Below are positions 42,023-50,265 of a stretch of 64,000 nt of DNA, piece by piece. The stretch comes from Bradyrhizobium sp. MOS003 (GTDB lineage Bacteria > Pseudomonadota > Alphaproteobacteria > Rhizobiales > Xanthobacteraceae), in assembly GCF_003020125.1 (NCBI RefSeq), contig NZ_PYFW01000007.1:186001-250000 (forward strand), written 5' to 3'. Every line of letters begins with the position of its first letter. Positions within the stretch are counted from its first letter, which is position 1. The position numbers and the translations under genes are program-made. A model generated the notes under the pieces. That model had not been told where the DNA came from and made no database searches. It was given only the letters and a program-made list of their open reading frames with translations.

Positions 42023-42781
42023 TCAGGTTTTCGGTTCTTTTTCGTTCTTGTAGGGCGGCCGCGGAATGTTCTGATGCGCCGCGCGCAGCGCCGCCGACCA
42101 GCGCGAGCGCAGATCGTGGAAATAGGGCTCGCCGGCCTCGATGCGGTGGTTGAGATCGGCATCGCAGGCGTCGGCGCGCACCACCAGCACGTCGATGGGA
42201 AGGCCGACGCCGAGGTTGGAGCGCATGGTCGAGTCCATCGAGATCAGGCCGGTCTTCAGCGCCTCGTAGAGCTCGACGTCGTAATGCATGGCGCGGTCGA
42301 GCACCGGCTTGCCGTATTTGTGCTCGCCGATCTGCAGGTACGGCGTGTCGGTGGTGCACTCGATGAAATTGCCGGCGGTGTAGACCATGAACAGGCGCAT
42401 CCGGGAGCCCTTGATCTGGCCGCCGAACAGGAAGGAGACGTCGAAGGAGACGTCCTCGGATTTCAGCGCCGGGCCTTCGGTGGCGTGCACCGCCCGGATG
42501 GCGCGGCCGATGCGCTGGGCGGCCTGGAACATGGTCGGCGCGTTCATCAGGGTCTCGATCTCGCCCGTGTCCGGGTCTTCCAGGCCTTCCGTCAGCGTCG
42601 AGAGCACCGACTGGCTGATGGCGAGGTTGCCGGCACTGGCGATCGCCATGATGCGCTCGCCGGGCTTTGAGAAGATGTGCAGCTTGCGGAAGGTCGAGAC
42701 GTTGTCGAGGCCGGCATTGGTGCGGGTATCGGCGATCATCACCAGACCGTCCCGAACCAGAATTCCGCAGCAATAGGTCAT
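42023..42781 (-). CDS. Proteasome-type protease Anbu (ancestral beta subunit)
   Basis: Proteasome-fold hydrolase of 252 residues. The start MTYCCGILVRDGLVMIADTRTN gives Thr2 as the N-terminal nucleophile once Met is removed. Further motifs are IMAIASAGNLAISQSV (Gly-rich loop), SFLFGGQIKGSRMRLF and STMRSNLGVGLPIDVLVV. The ATG at 42781 is required for the free Thr and has GGACTGGAA before it; a longer frame would bury the nucleophile. The three proteins that usually accompany Anbu (transglutaminase, alpha-E, circularly permuted ATP-grasp) are encoded just upstream on the same strand. Its substrates are unknown. Confidence 0.92.
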   Translation of the reverse strand: MTYCCGILVRDGLVMIADTRTNAGLDNVSTFRKLHIFSKPGERIMAIASAGNLAISQSVLSTLTEGLEDPDTGEIETLMNAPTMFQAAQRIGRAIRAVHATEGPALKSEDVSFDVSFLFGGQIKGSRMRLFMVYTAGNFIECTTDTPYLQIGEHKYGKPVLDRAMHYDVELYEALKTGLISMDSTMRSNLGVGLPIDVLVVRADACDADLNHRIEAGEPYFHDLRSRWSAALRAAHQNIPRPPYKNEKEPKT

Positions 42782-42855
42782 TTCCAGTCCCCGAACGCGT
42801 TTGCGCCGAAGTACTAGCCAATTTCGGGGAGGCATGAAACCCCCGATTCCGGCCG

Positions 42856-42955
42856 TCATCCGGGGCGCGCGCAGCGCGAGCCCCCAATCCACTGAGAGGC
42901 AGAGTTGGTGGACGAATGGATTCCGGGTTCGCGACTTCGTCGCGCCCCGGAATGA
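42856..42955. repeat. Intergenic palindromic repeat, family B copy 3
   Basis: TCATCCGGGGCGCGCGCAGC...GAGCCCCCAATCCA and TGGATTCCGGGTTCGCGACT...CGCCCCGGAATGA. It lies between the Anbu and AhpD-like genes. Confidence 0.85.
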
Positions 42956-42982
42956 CGGGTGGTGAGATCTTCCTGTCTTGGC

Positions 42983-43390
42983 TCAATCGGCCGCGTCGAC
43001 CAGGAAAGCCTCGTCGACCGGCACGCCGAGCGCCGTGACCAGCCGGTTGGTCTCCGCGGCCATGCCGACGATGGCGAGCATCTCGGCATATCCGGCCTCG
43101 GTCATGCCCTTGGCCCGTGCGCCGGCGGTGTGGGAGTGAATGCAGTAGCTACAGCCATGTGCGATCGAAACCGCGACATAGAGCATTTCCTTGACCTTGG
43201 GATGGAGCGCGCCGGGAGCCATCACCTCCTTGATGCTCTCCCACGTCCTTCGCAGCGTCTTCGGATCATGCGCCAGCGCGCGCCAGAAATTGTTGACGAA
43301 ATCCGACTTCCGCACCTTGCGGATATCGTCGAAGACGGCCCGCGCTTCAGGAGAGAGTTCATCGTCCGAAAGCAGCTTGACGGTTGCCAT
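42983..43390 (-). CDS. Carboxymuconolactone decarboxylase/AhpD-like protein
   Basis: CMD/AhpD-fold protein of 135 residues. The motif HGCSYCIHSHTAGARAKGM carries the two Cys and the His of alkylhydroperoxidase D-type proteins, so a thiol redox role is likelier than decarboxylation. It lies between the Anbu and transglutaminase genes, an unusual member of this set. Preceding palindromic repeats may make it a separate transcript. Confidence 0.9.
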   Translation of the reverse strand: MATVKLLSDDELSPEARAVFDDIRKVRKSDFVNNFWRALAHDPKTLRRTWESIKEVMAPGALHPKVKEMLYVAVSIAHGCSYCIHSHTAGARAKGMTEAGYAEMLAIVGMAAETNRLVTALGVPVDEAFLVDAAD

Positions 43391-43461
43391 GGTGTACCTC
43401 GCAGGGGAGCAGATCTGATCCCCGCGAGTGTAGCACGGCCCGTGCGTTCGGGCGGCTGCGT

Positions 43462-44310
43462 CTAGCTCTGTCGCTGGGATTGCGATTGCGACGGCCCGCC
43501 GCGGCTGGCCTGCTCGACCTTCACGGCCACGGTCAGAGTCTCCGCGCCGCCGCCGTAGCGGGTACCACGCACCGGGGCTGCGCCAAGATAGTCGAGCCCG
43601 ATCGCGACGCGGACATGGGCATCGGTGGCGCAGATGGAGTTGGCGGGATCGAAGCCGACCCAGCCGAGATCGGGCACGTAGGCTTCAGCCCAGGCATGGC
43701 CGGCGTCCTGATGCACCGTGCCGTCCGAGCGCAGGAAGTGGCCGGAGACGAAGCGCGCCGGCACGCCGCTGGTGCGGGCGCAGGCGATGAAAATGTGCGC
43801 ATAGTCCTGGCAGACGCCGCGCTTGAGCGTGAATGCCTCGGCGGCCGACGTGCCGCTGTTGGTCGGGTCCTCGTCGAACGTCATGTGATCGCCGATCTCC
43901 GTCATCAGCGTGTGCAGGAAGCCGAGGGTGTCGCTCTCGGCCTCGCTGCGCAACTGGCGCGCGACCGCCATCATGGCCGTATTGGCCGAGGTGAGGTCGG
44001 TGGTGCGCAAGAACATGCCCGCCGGGAAGCGCTCGTCGGTACCGCGCAGCACGCCGCCGGTGTCGTGGGTTTCGATCAGGCCCTCGGCGGTGATCTTGAT
44101 ATCGCCGACGGGCCCGCAGGACAGCACATGGGTGACGTTGCCGAACGCGTCCTCGTGGGCGTCGAGCCTGGTGTCGGTGGAGACGTCGATCTGCCATTCC
44201 GCAACATATTGCCCGTCATGGCTGCACGGGGTCATGCGCAGGATCTGGATCACGCTGGTGGCCGGCGGCTCGTAGCGATAGGTCGTCGTGTGCAGGATTC
44301 GCAGGCGCAT
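43462..44310 (-). CDS. Transglutaminase-like cysteine peptidase/transferase
   Basis: Transglutaminase-fold protein of 282 residues. The N-terminal beta domain is typical (MRLRILHTTTYRYEPPATSVIQILRMTP across residues 1-28). Catalytic Cys lies in LKRGVCQDYAHIFIACAR, His in DAGHAWAEAYVPDLGWVGFDPANS (the same segment has the Asp). Relatives accompany alpha-E and circularly permuted ATP-grasp proteins in many bacteria. The group is thought to make and break a peptide-type tag or small peptide, which remains unproven. A family A repeat separates it from the alpha-E gene. Confidence 0.92.
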   Translation of the reverse strand: MRLRILHTTTYRYEPPATSVIQILRMTPCSHDGQYVAEWQIDVSTDTRLDAHEDAFGNVTHVLSCGPVGDIKITAEGLIETHDTGGVLRGTDERFPAGMFLRTTDLTSANTAMMAVARQLRSEAESDTLGFLHTLMTEIGDHMTFDEDPTNSGTSAAEAFTLKRGVCQDYAHIFIACARTSGVPARFVSGHFLRSDGTVHQDAGHAWAEAYVPDLGWVGFDPANSICATDAHVRVAIGLDYLGAAPVRGTRYGGGAETLTVAVKVEQASRGGPSQSQSQRQS

Positions 44311-44364
44311 GGTGGACCGTGCATTAGTGTGGTTGGGCCCGAATGGCTACCGCGAAGTCATTCG

Positions 44365-44450
44365 TCATGCCCGGGCTTGTCCCGGGCATCCACGCTCTTC
44401 CCTGTACGTGGAAGCAAGAACGTGGATGGCCGGGACAGGCCCGGCCATGA
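44365..44450. repeat. Intergenic palindromic repeat, family A copy 2
   Basis: TCATGCCCGGGCTTGTCCCG...GGACAGGCCCGGCCATGA. It sits inside the Anbu-ATP-grasp gene set, between the alpha-E and transglutaminase genes. Confidence 0.88.
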
Positions 44451-44479
44451 CGATATCCCGTTTCGTCAGTCGGAGGACA

Positions 44480-45424
44480 TCAGATCAAATACTGCTTCGT
44501 GATGATTTCGCCCAGCCTGGAATTGTCCGTGATGAATTCCTGAATGAATTCATGCACGCCATGCTGGAAAATGTCGTTCATATTGCTGTGTTCGAGCCGG
44601 TTACGGATGCCGCGGGCGTGGCGCTGGGCCGGGCCCTGGCGGCCATAGGCGACGCCGATCTGGTCGAGATTGCGCACGAGATTGTCGTAGCAGCTCGCCA
44701 GCGAGCGCGGCAGCGTGCTGTTGAGAATGAGCAAATCCGCGACCAGCCACGGTTTGAGCGTTTCGCGATAGACCCAGTGATAGGCCGTCAGCGCCGACAC
44801 CGAGCGCAGGATCGAGCTCCACTGATAGAAGTCCAGCGGGCCGCCGACGTGCTCCTCTTCGGGCAGCAGCACGTGATACTTCACGTCGAGAATGCGCGCG
44901 GTGTTGTCGGCGCGCTCCAGATGCAGGCCGAGCCGGGAGAACCAGTAGGCGTCGTTGCGCAGCATGGTCCGGTAGGCCGAGCCGTCGAAGCGCAGCGAGG
45001 TCTCCTGGACGAAGCGCAGGAACTTTGCGAGATCCTCGCGGGTCGAAGTGCCCTTGCTCCAGACCGCCTGTAGTTCGATCCAGGCCGAGTTGATCGTGTC
45101 CCACATCTCGCTGGTCAGCGCGGTGCGCACCGAGCGCGAGTTCAGCCTCGCTGCCTCGATGCAGTTTCGGATCGAGGAGGGATTGTCCACGGAGAACGAG
45201 AGGTAGTCGACGACGTTGTGCTCGTTGGCTTCCTCGTAGGTCTGATAGAAGCTGGCGGCCACGCCGGCGGTGAGGAGTGCCGAGTCCCATTCATTGGTCT
45301 TGCCGATATAGGCGGCCGGCAAGGCCGTGACGCGCAGCGTCGCATCGATTGTGCGCGCGAGATATTCGGCCCGTTCGACGTAGCGGGCGAGCCAGTAGAG
45401 GTTTTCGGCGGTGCGCGACAGCAT
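44480..45424 (-). CDS. Alpha-E domain protein
   Basis: Alpha-helical 'alpha-E' protein (COG2307 type) of 314 residues. It starts MLSRTAENLYWLARYVERAEYLARTIDATLRV, then the conserved NARSVR-like ARLNSRSVRTALTSEMWDTIN and SLRFDGSAYRTMLRNDAYWFSRLGLHLERADNTARILDVKYH. It has no known activity of its own and nearly always sits next to the circularly permuted ATP-grasp gene. Here that gene ends four bases upstream of this start, so translation is probably coupled. Confidence 0.93.
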   Translation of the reverse strand: MLSRTAENLYWLARYVERAEYLARTIDATLRVTALPAAYIGKTNEWDSALLTAGVAASFYQTYEEANEHNVVDYLSFSVDNPSSIRNCIEAARLNSRSVRTALTSEMWDTINSAWIELQAVWSKGTSTREDLAKFLRFVQETSLRFDGSAYRTMLRNDAYWFSRLGLHLERADNTARILDVKYHVLLPEEEHVGGPLDFYQWSSILRSVSALTAYHWVYRETLKPWLVADLLILNSTLPRSLASCYDNLVRNLDQIGVAYGRQGPAQRHARGIRNRLEHSNMNDIFQHGVHEFIQEFITDNSRLGEIITKQYLI

Positions 45425-45428
45425 CTCT

Positions 45429-46847
45429 CTACTCGTCCAAAATCCAGGTGTCTTTGGTGCCGCCGCCCTGGCTCGAATTCACCACCAGCGAGCCTTCCTT
45501 CAACGCGACGCGTGTCAGCCCGCCCGGCACGATCGTGGTGCTCTTGCTGCCGGTGAGCACGAACGGCCGCAGATCCACGTGGCGCGGCGCGAGGCCGGAG
45601 GCCGTGCAGGTCGGGCAGGTCGAGAGCGCCAGCGTCGGTTGGGCGATGAAGCCTTCAGGCTCGCGCTTGAGCTTCTCGCGGAACGCTTCGATCGTTGCCT
45701 TGGTCGCGGCGGGCCCGATCAGCATGCCGTAGCCGCCGGAGCCGTGCACCTCCTTGACGACGAGCTCGCTCAAATGATCCAGCACATAGCCGAGGTCCTT
45801 CGGCTCGCGGCAGCGCCAGGTCTGCACGTTCTTCAGGATCGGCTCCTCGCCGAGATAGAATTTCACGATGTCAGGCATGTAGGAGTAGATCGCCTTGTCG
45901 TCGGCGATGCCGGTGCCGACGGCGTTGGCGAGCGTGATGTTGCCGGCCGCATAGGCCGACATCAGCCCGGGCACGCCGAGCGCGGAGTCGGGGCGGAAGG
46001 TGAGGGGATCCAGGAAGTCGTCGTCGACGCGGCGATAGATGACGTCGACCCGTTTCAGCCCTTCCGTCGTCCGCATGAACACTTCGTTGTTCTTGACGAT
46101 GAGGTCGCGGCCCTCGACCAGCTCGATGCCGAGCTTGTCGGCCAGGAAGGAGTGCTCGTAATAGGCCGAGTTGTAGACGCCGGGGGTGAGCAGGGCCACG
46201 GTCGGCTCGCCCGAGGCGCTTAGCGGCGCGACCGAGCGCAGGGCGGAAAGCAACTCGTCCGGATAGCGCTCGACCGGCGCCACCCTGTGGCGGGCGAACA
46301 GATCCGGAAACAACCGCATCATGATCTCGCGGTTCTCGAGCATGTAGGACACGCCGGACGGCGTCCGCGCATTGTCCTCCAGCACGATGAAGTCGTTGGA
46401 GTCGACCCGGACGATGTCGATGCCGGCGATGTGCACATAGACGTCGTGCGGCACCTGCTGGCCGTTCATCTCGGGCCGGAACACCGGGTTCTGGAAGATG
46501 AGATCTTCGGGCACGATCCCGGCGCGGAGGATGTCGCGGCCATGGTAGACGTCGCGCAGGAACATGTTCAGCGCCTTCACGCGCTGCTTCAGCCCCTTTT
46601 CCAGCACCCCCCATTCCTTGCCGGACATGATCCGCGGGATCACGTCGAACGGGATCAGGCGCTCGGTCGATTCGGAATCGCCATAGACCGCAAAGGTAAT
46701 GCCGATGCGGCGGAACAGGAGCTCGGCTTCCTGGCGGCGATATTCGAGCGCCTCGGGAGGCGTCTCCTTGAGCCAGCGTGCCAGCTCCTGATAGGCGGGG
46801 CGAAGGTCCCCACCCGGAATATTCATTTCGTCAAACGCGACTGCCAT
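45429..46847 (-). CDS. Circularly permuted type 2 ATP-grasp protein
   Basis: ATP-grasp ligase-like protein of 472 residues. Seen: GKEWGVLEKGLKQRVKALNMFLRDVYHGRDIL, ARTPSGVSYMLENREIM, LLTPGVYNSAYYEHSFLADKLGIELVEGRDL, then VYRRVDD-type YRRVDDDFLDPLTF. AYAAGNITLANAVGTGIADDKAIYSYMPDIVKFYLGEEPIL follows. The C-terminus has ELVVKEVHGSGGYGMLIGP and RPFVLTGSKSTTIVPGGLTRVALKEGSLVVNSSQGGGTKDTW in pieces. It would join an acid to an amine using ATP (peptide or isopeptide formation). The start at 46847 (MAVAFDEMN) is preferred; a longer frame to 46931 has low-quality sequence. It is first in the alpha-E/transglutaminase/Anbu run. Confidence 0.92.
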   Translation of the reverse strand: MAVAFDEMNIPGGDLRPAYQELARWLKETPPEALEYRRQEAELLFRRIGITFAVYGDSESTERLIPFDVIPRIMSGKEWGVLEKGLKQRVKALNMFLRDVYHGRDILRAGIVPEDLIFQNPVFRPEMNGQQVPHDVYVHIAGIDIVRVDSNDFIVLEDNARTPSGVSYMLENREIMMRLFPDLFARHRVAPVERYPDELLSALRSVAPLSASGEPTVALLTPGVYNSAYYEHSFLADKLGIELVEGRDLIVKNNEVFMRTTEGLKRVDVIYRRVDDDFLDPLTFRPDSALGVPGLMSAYAAGNITLANAVGTGIADDKAIYSYMPDIVKFYLGEEPILKNVQTWRCREPKDLGYVLDHLSELVVKEVHGSGGYGMLIGPAATKATIEAFREKLKREPEGFIAQPTLALSTCPTCTASGLAPRHVDLRPFVLTGSKSTTIVPGGLTRVALKEGSLVVNSSQGGGTKDTWILDE

Positions 46848-47069
46848 AGATCCCGACGTGTCTCCCTGGCCATGCGGCAAGAGTGCATGACTTTGAGGAG
46901 GTAGCAAGGGGCGGGCCAGCGCGATAAGCATGGAGAGAGGGCATTTGCCCGGGATGCTTGGCGGCCTGCCTGAAAAAATGGCTGAGGACTGCTTATTTCG
47001 GCAGCAAAACCGCGTGACTTCAACGCGTTACCTCGGCAAAGTCGGGACCAGAGGTGAGGGACTTAAGGT

Positions 47070-47807
47070 ATGAGCGAGATCGTCACGGCGGGTATTCTGG
47101 TCATCGGGGATGAAATCCTGTCCGGCCGGACCAAGGACAAGAATATCGGCTTCATCGCCGAATACCTCACCAATATCGGCATCGACCTGAAGGAAGTCCG
47201 GGTCGTCTCCGACGACGAGCCCGACATCATCGCTGCCCTGGATGCACTGCGGCATCGCTACACCTATGTCTTCACCACCGGCGGCATCGGCCCGACTCAT
47301 GACGACATCACAGCCGACAGCGTCGCCAAGGCGTTCGGGGTCGGCATCGACCATCATCCGGAGGTGGTCGCCCGCTTCCGCGAGCGCTGGAGCGAGCAGG
47401 ACCTCAACGAGGCCCGCCTGCGCATGGCCCGCATCCCCGACGGTGCCGAGCTGATCCAGAGCGCCACCATCCTTGCCCCCGGCTTCAAGATCGGCAATGT
47501 CATCGTGATGGCCGGCGTGCCCTCGATCATGCAGGCAATGATGGACATCGTCTCGCCCAAGCTGAAATCGGGCGTGCGCATGCTCTCCGAATCGGTCCGC
47601 GCCAATGCGCGCGAAGGCGACATCGGCAGCCCCTTGCGCGCGATTGCCGCCGCCCATCCCGACACCATCATCGGCAGCTATCCCTTCATGGACGAGGAGC
47701 AGAAGCCGAATACGAACCTCGTGGTGCGCTCGCGCGATGCGGACAAGCTCGCGGCAGCCATGGCCGCGGTGAAGGAAATGCTGGCGGGATTGAACATCAC
47801 CCGTTAG
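47070..47807 (+). CDS. MoaB/CinA-like competence-damage protein (molybdopterin-binding fold)
   Basis: MoCF-biosynthesis-fold protein of 245 residues, of the short CinA N-terminal type. Seen: TAGILVIGDEILSGRTKDKN, the FTTGGIGPTHDDITADSVAKAFG motif that in MogA/MoaB binds molybdopterin, and VIVMAGVPSIMQAMMD. It lacks the C-terminal amidase domain of full CinA. Relatives hydrolyse ADP-ribose or act on nicotinamide-cycle compounds; its role here is not established. It is divergent from the ATP-grasp gene. Confidence 0.88.
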   Translation: MSEIVTAGILVIGDEILSGRTKDKNIGFIAEYLTNIGIDLKEVRVVSDDEPDIIAALDALRHRYTYVFTTGGIGPTHDDITADSVAKAFGVGIDHHPEVVARFRERWSEQDLNEARLRMARIPDGAELIQSATILAPGFKIGNVIVMAGVPSIMQAMMDIVSPKLKSGVRMLSESVRANAREGDIGSPLRAIAAAHPDTIIGSYPFMDEEQKPNTNLVVRSRDADKLAAAMAAVKEMLAGLNITR

Positions 47808-47843
47808 CAGGGAATTTGCCGGCAGGCGAAGCAGGAGACGACA

Positions 47844-48371
47844 ATGGCTGGTGAAGCACCGGAACTGAGCGCACAGGAGCGGGCGGGCAAGGCCTTCCCG
47901 GTCTCGTGGGACCAGTTCCATCGCGATTGCCGGGCGCTGACCTGGCGGCTCAACGAGGTCGGCCCGTTCCATGCGGTCATCGCGATCACGCGCGGCGGCC
48001 TGGTGCCGGCCGCGATCGTGGCGCGCGAGCTCGGCGTGCGTGTCATCGATACGGTCTGCATCGCCAGCTACGACCACGACAAGCAGGGCGAGCTCCAGGT
48101 CCTCAAGGGCATTTCGGAACAGGCCATGAAGCTCGGCGGCGGCACCGGCAAGGGGCTGTTGATCGTCGATGACCTCGTCGACACCGGCAAGACCGGCAGG
48201 ATGGTGCGTAAGATGCTGCCCGATGCGCATTTCGCCACCGTCTACGCCAAGCCGAAGGGCCGTCCGCTGGTCGACACCTTCATCACGGAAGTCTCGCAGG
48301 ACACGTGGATCTTCTTCCCCTGGGACACCGCGCTGTCCTATCACCCGCCGCTGCGCGACGGCGCGGCGTGA
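47844..48371 (+). CDS. gpt: Xanthine (guanine) phosphoribosyltransferase
   Basis: Purine salvage enzyme of 175 residues that converts xanthine, guanine or hypoxanthine plus PRPP into the nucleotide. Features: FHAVIAITRGGLVPAAIVARELG, the PRPP-binding LLIVDDLVDTGKTGRMVRKML, and the base-site DTWIFFPWDTA near the C-terminus, all as in Gpt. It lies 36 bases after the CinA-like gene and may share its transcript. Confidence 0.92.
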   Translation: MAGEAPELSAQERAGKAFPVSWDQFHRDCRALTWRLNEVGPFHAVIAITRGGLVPAAIVARELGVRVIDTVCIASYDHDKQGELQVLKGISEQAMKLGGGTGKGLLIVDDLVDTGKTGRMVRKMLPDAHFATVYAKPKGRPLVDTFITEVSQDTWIFFPWDTALSYHPPLRDGAA

Positions 48372-48380
48372 TCACGCTCG

Positions 48381-48463
48381 TCATTGCGAGCGAAGCGAAG
48401 CAATCCAGGAATGCATCCGCTGACATAGTCTGGATTGCTTCGTCGCTGCGCTCCTCGCAATGA
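48381..48463. repeat. Intergenic repeat, family C copy 3
   Basis: TCATTGCGAGCGAAGCGAAG then CAATCCAG at the left; CTGGATTGCTTCGTCGCTGC ... CTCGCAATGA at the right. Confidence 0.88.
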
Positions 48464-48478
48464 CTGGTGGAGGCAGTC

Positions 48479-49096
48479 ATGCCCCTGCAAAACCGCGTCA
48501 CGCCGATCGGCGACATCATCGCCACCCCGCATCGCGGCCTCTTCACCGGCAATCGCGGCATCATCCATGATCCCGCGACGAAGACACTGCTGAACAGGCG
48601 CTGGTCGTCGCCGGCCTGGATTACATGCCTGTGTGAATTCCGCGGCTGGCGACGGCCGGTGATGGCGCGGCGGAGCTGGACCGAGCTGTTCTTTCTCGAC
48701 GAGGCCACCGCCTTTGCCGCCGGCCATCGTCCCTGCTTCTTCTGCCGGCGCACCGATGCCAACCGCTTTCGCGCGGCGTGGGAGACGGGGAATGTTGTGA
48801 GCAAGGTGAGTGCGAAGGCGATGGACGCCCGGCTCCACCTGGAGCGTCTGGATCATGGCCGCAAGCGCCTGCACGCGCTGCCGATGCCCGTGGCAGAATT
48901 GCCCGGCGGCGCGATGGTGCAGCAGGGCGAGGAGAGCTTTCTGGTGACGAAGGGTCGGCTGTGGCAATGGTCGCCAGCCGGCTATGCCCGCGCCAGTAAC
49001 GCTCTGGAGAACCCAATGCTGCTGACACCTCCGTCCACATTGCGTGCGCTGAGCGCCGGCTATCAACCGGCGCTGCATCCGACGGCTCTTGATTAG
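48479..49096 (+). CDS. Uncharacterised protein with a four-Cys, Ada-like zinc site
   Basis: I do not recognise a named family. The protein has 205 residues, no signal peptide and no membrane helix. CLCEF (about 50-54) and, further on, WTELFFLDEATAFAAGHRPCFFCRRTDANRF resemble the zinc-binding domain of the Ada methyl-phosphotriester repair protein. In Ada, two Cys are followed by an 'F-x-x-EA-x-x-AGxRPCxxC' segment. No AraC-like or methyltransferase domain follows. GGTGGAGGCAGTC precedes the ATG at 48479, which decides the start over a GTG four codons earlier. A nucleic-acid-binding zinc protein is possible but unproven. Confidence 0.75.
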   Translation: MPLQNRVTPIGDIIATPHRGLFTGNRGIIHDPATKTLLNRRWSSPAWITCLCEFRGWRRPVMARRSWTELFFLDEATAFAAGHRPCFFCRRTDANRFRAAWETGNVVSKVSAKAMDARLHLERLDHGRKRLHALPMPVAELPGGAMVQQGEESFLVTKGRLWQWSPAGYARASNALENPMLLTPPSTLRALSAGYQPALHPTALD

Positions 49097-49121
49097 CAGA
49101 GCGGCCTGCGGACCCCTGCCA

Positions 49122-50144
49122 TTATCCCAGCTTCTCGCGCGCCAACGCGGCGCCGGCGCCGAGCGCCATCAGCTTGGCTTCGGCGATCTGGCGCCGCATC
49201 GGCGCCATGCCGCAATTGGTGGTGGCGATGATGTTGCTCTTGGGCACGAATTTCGACACCGCGTCGATCGTCTTGACGACATCCTCGGCGGTCTCGACCG
49301 TGTCGCTGGCGACGTCGATCACGCCGGCCTGTACGATCTTGTTCTTCAGGAGCGCGAGCAGGTCGAGCGGCACCTTGGAATTGCGGCATTCGATCGCGAC
49401 CTGCTGGATCGGGCTGGCGTCGATCGCCGGAAAGATCTGCTCGTATTGGCGCCATTGCGTGCCGAGCGTTTCCTTCCAGTCGGTGTTGGCCTTGATGCCG
49501 TAGCCGTAGCAGATGTGCACGGCGGTGGCGCAGGTCAGCCCCTGCGCGGCGCGCTCCAACGCCTTGATGCCCCAATCGTTGACTTCGTCCATGTAGACGT
49601 TGAAGGCGGGCTCGTCGAACTGCACGAGATCGACGCCGTCGGCCTGCAAGGCCTTGGCTTCCTCGTTCAGCAGTTCGGCGAAGGCGAACGCCATCTTGAC
49701 GCGATCGCCATAGTAGCGGTCGGCAATGGTGTCGATGATGGTCATAGGACCGGGCAGGGTGAACTTCAGTTTCCTCTTGGTGTGCGTGCGCGCCACGCGC
49801 GCCTCGAAGGCGTGGACGCGATCCCTGAGCCGCAGCGGGGCGACCACCTGCGGCACCATCGCCTTGTAGCGGTCCTTGCGGATGCCCATCTCGACCTTGT
49901 GCGCGAAATCGATGCCTTCGATCTTCTCCAGGAAGCCGTGCACGAAATGCTGCCGGGCCTGCTCGCCCTCGGTGAGGATGTCGATTCCGGCGTCCTCCTG
50001 GATCTTCAGCCAGATCAGCGTCGCATCGCGCTTGGCGCGGAGCAGTTCGTCGCCTTGCGCCTTCCAGGGCGCCCAGAGCATGTTGGGCTCGGCGAGCCAT
50101 TCCGGCTTCGGCAAGGAGCCGGCGATCGTGGTTGGAAACAGCAT
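49122..50144 (-). CDS. MetE C-terminal-like methyltransferase (cobalamin-independent methionine synthase family)
   Basis: Protein of 340 residues corresponding to the catalytic C-terminal half of MetE. LFPTTIAGSLPKPEWL starts the barrel. The zinc ligands are in TAVHICYGYG (His, Cys), VAIECRNS (Glu) and ATTNCGMAPM (Cys). DGVDLVQFDEPAFN carries an active-site Asp/Glu. Stand-alone forms like this may use a methyl donor other than methyltetrahydropteroyl-triglutamate, so the exact reaction is open. The start at 50144 is the ATG of the family N-terminus; 14 more codons are open upstream. Confidence 0.88.
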   Translation of the reverse strand: MLFPTTIAGSLPKPEWLAEPNMLWAPWKAQGDELLRAKRDATLIWLKIQEDAGIDILTEGEQARQHFVHGFLEKIEGIDFAHKVEMGIRKDRYKAMVPQVVAPLRLRDRVHAFEARVARTHTKRKLKFTLPGPMTIIDTIADRYYGDRVKMAFAFAELLNEEAKALQADGVDLVQFDEPAFNVYMDEVNDWGIKALERAAQGLTCATAVHICYGYGIKANTDWKETLGTQWRQYEQIFPAIDASPIQQVAIECRNSKVPLDLLALLKNKIVQAGVIDVASDTVETAEDVVKTIDAVSKFVPKSNIIATTNCGMAPMRRQIAEAKLMALGAGAALAREKLG

Positions 50145-50265
50145 GGCGGCCCTCGCGGCGGGTTGTGTTGCGCCCCTTCCTGCCATGTCCTAACGTCGAG
50201 GTACAGAACAACGAAAGTCGCTCTCTCTTCCAGCGGCTGCCAAGGGAAATACCAAGGGAAAGGTC

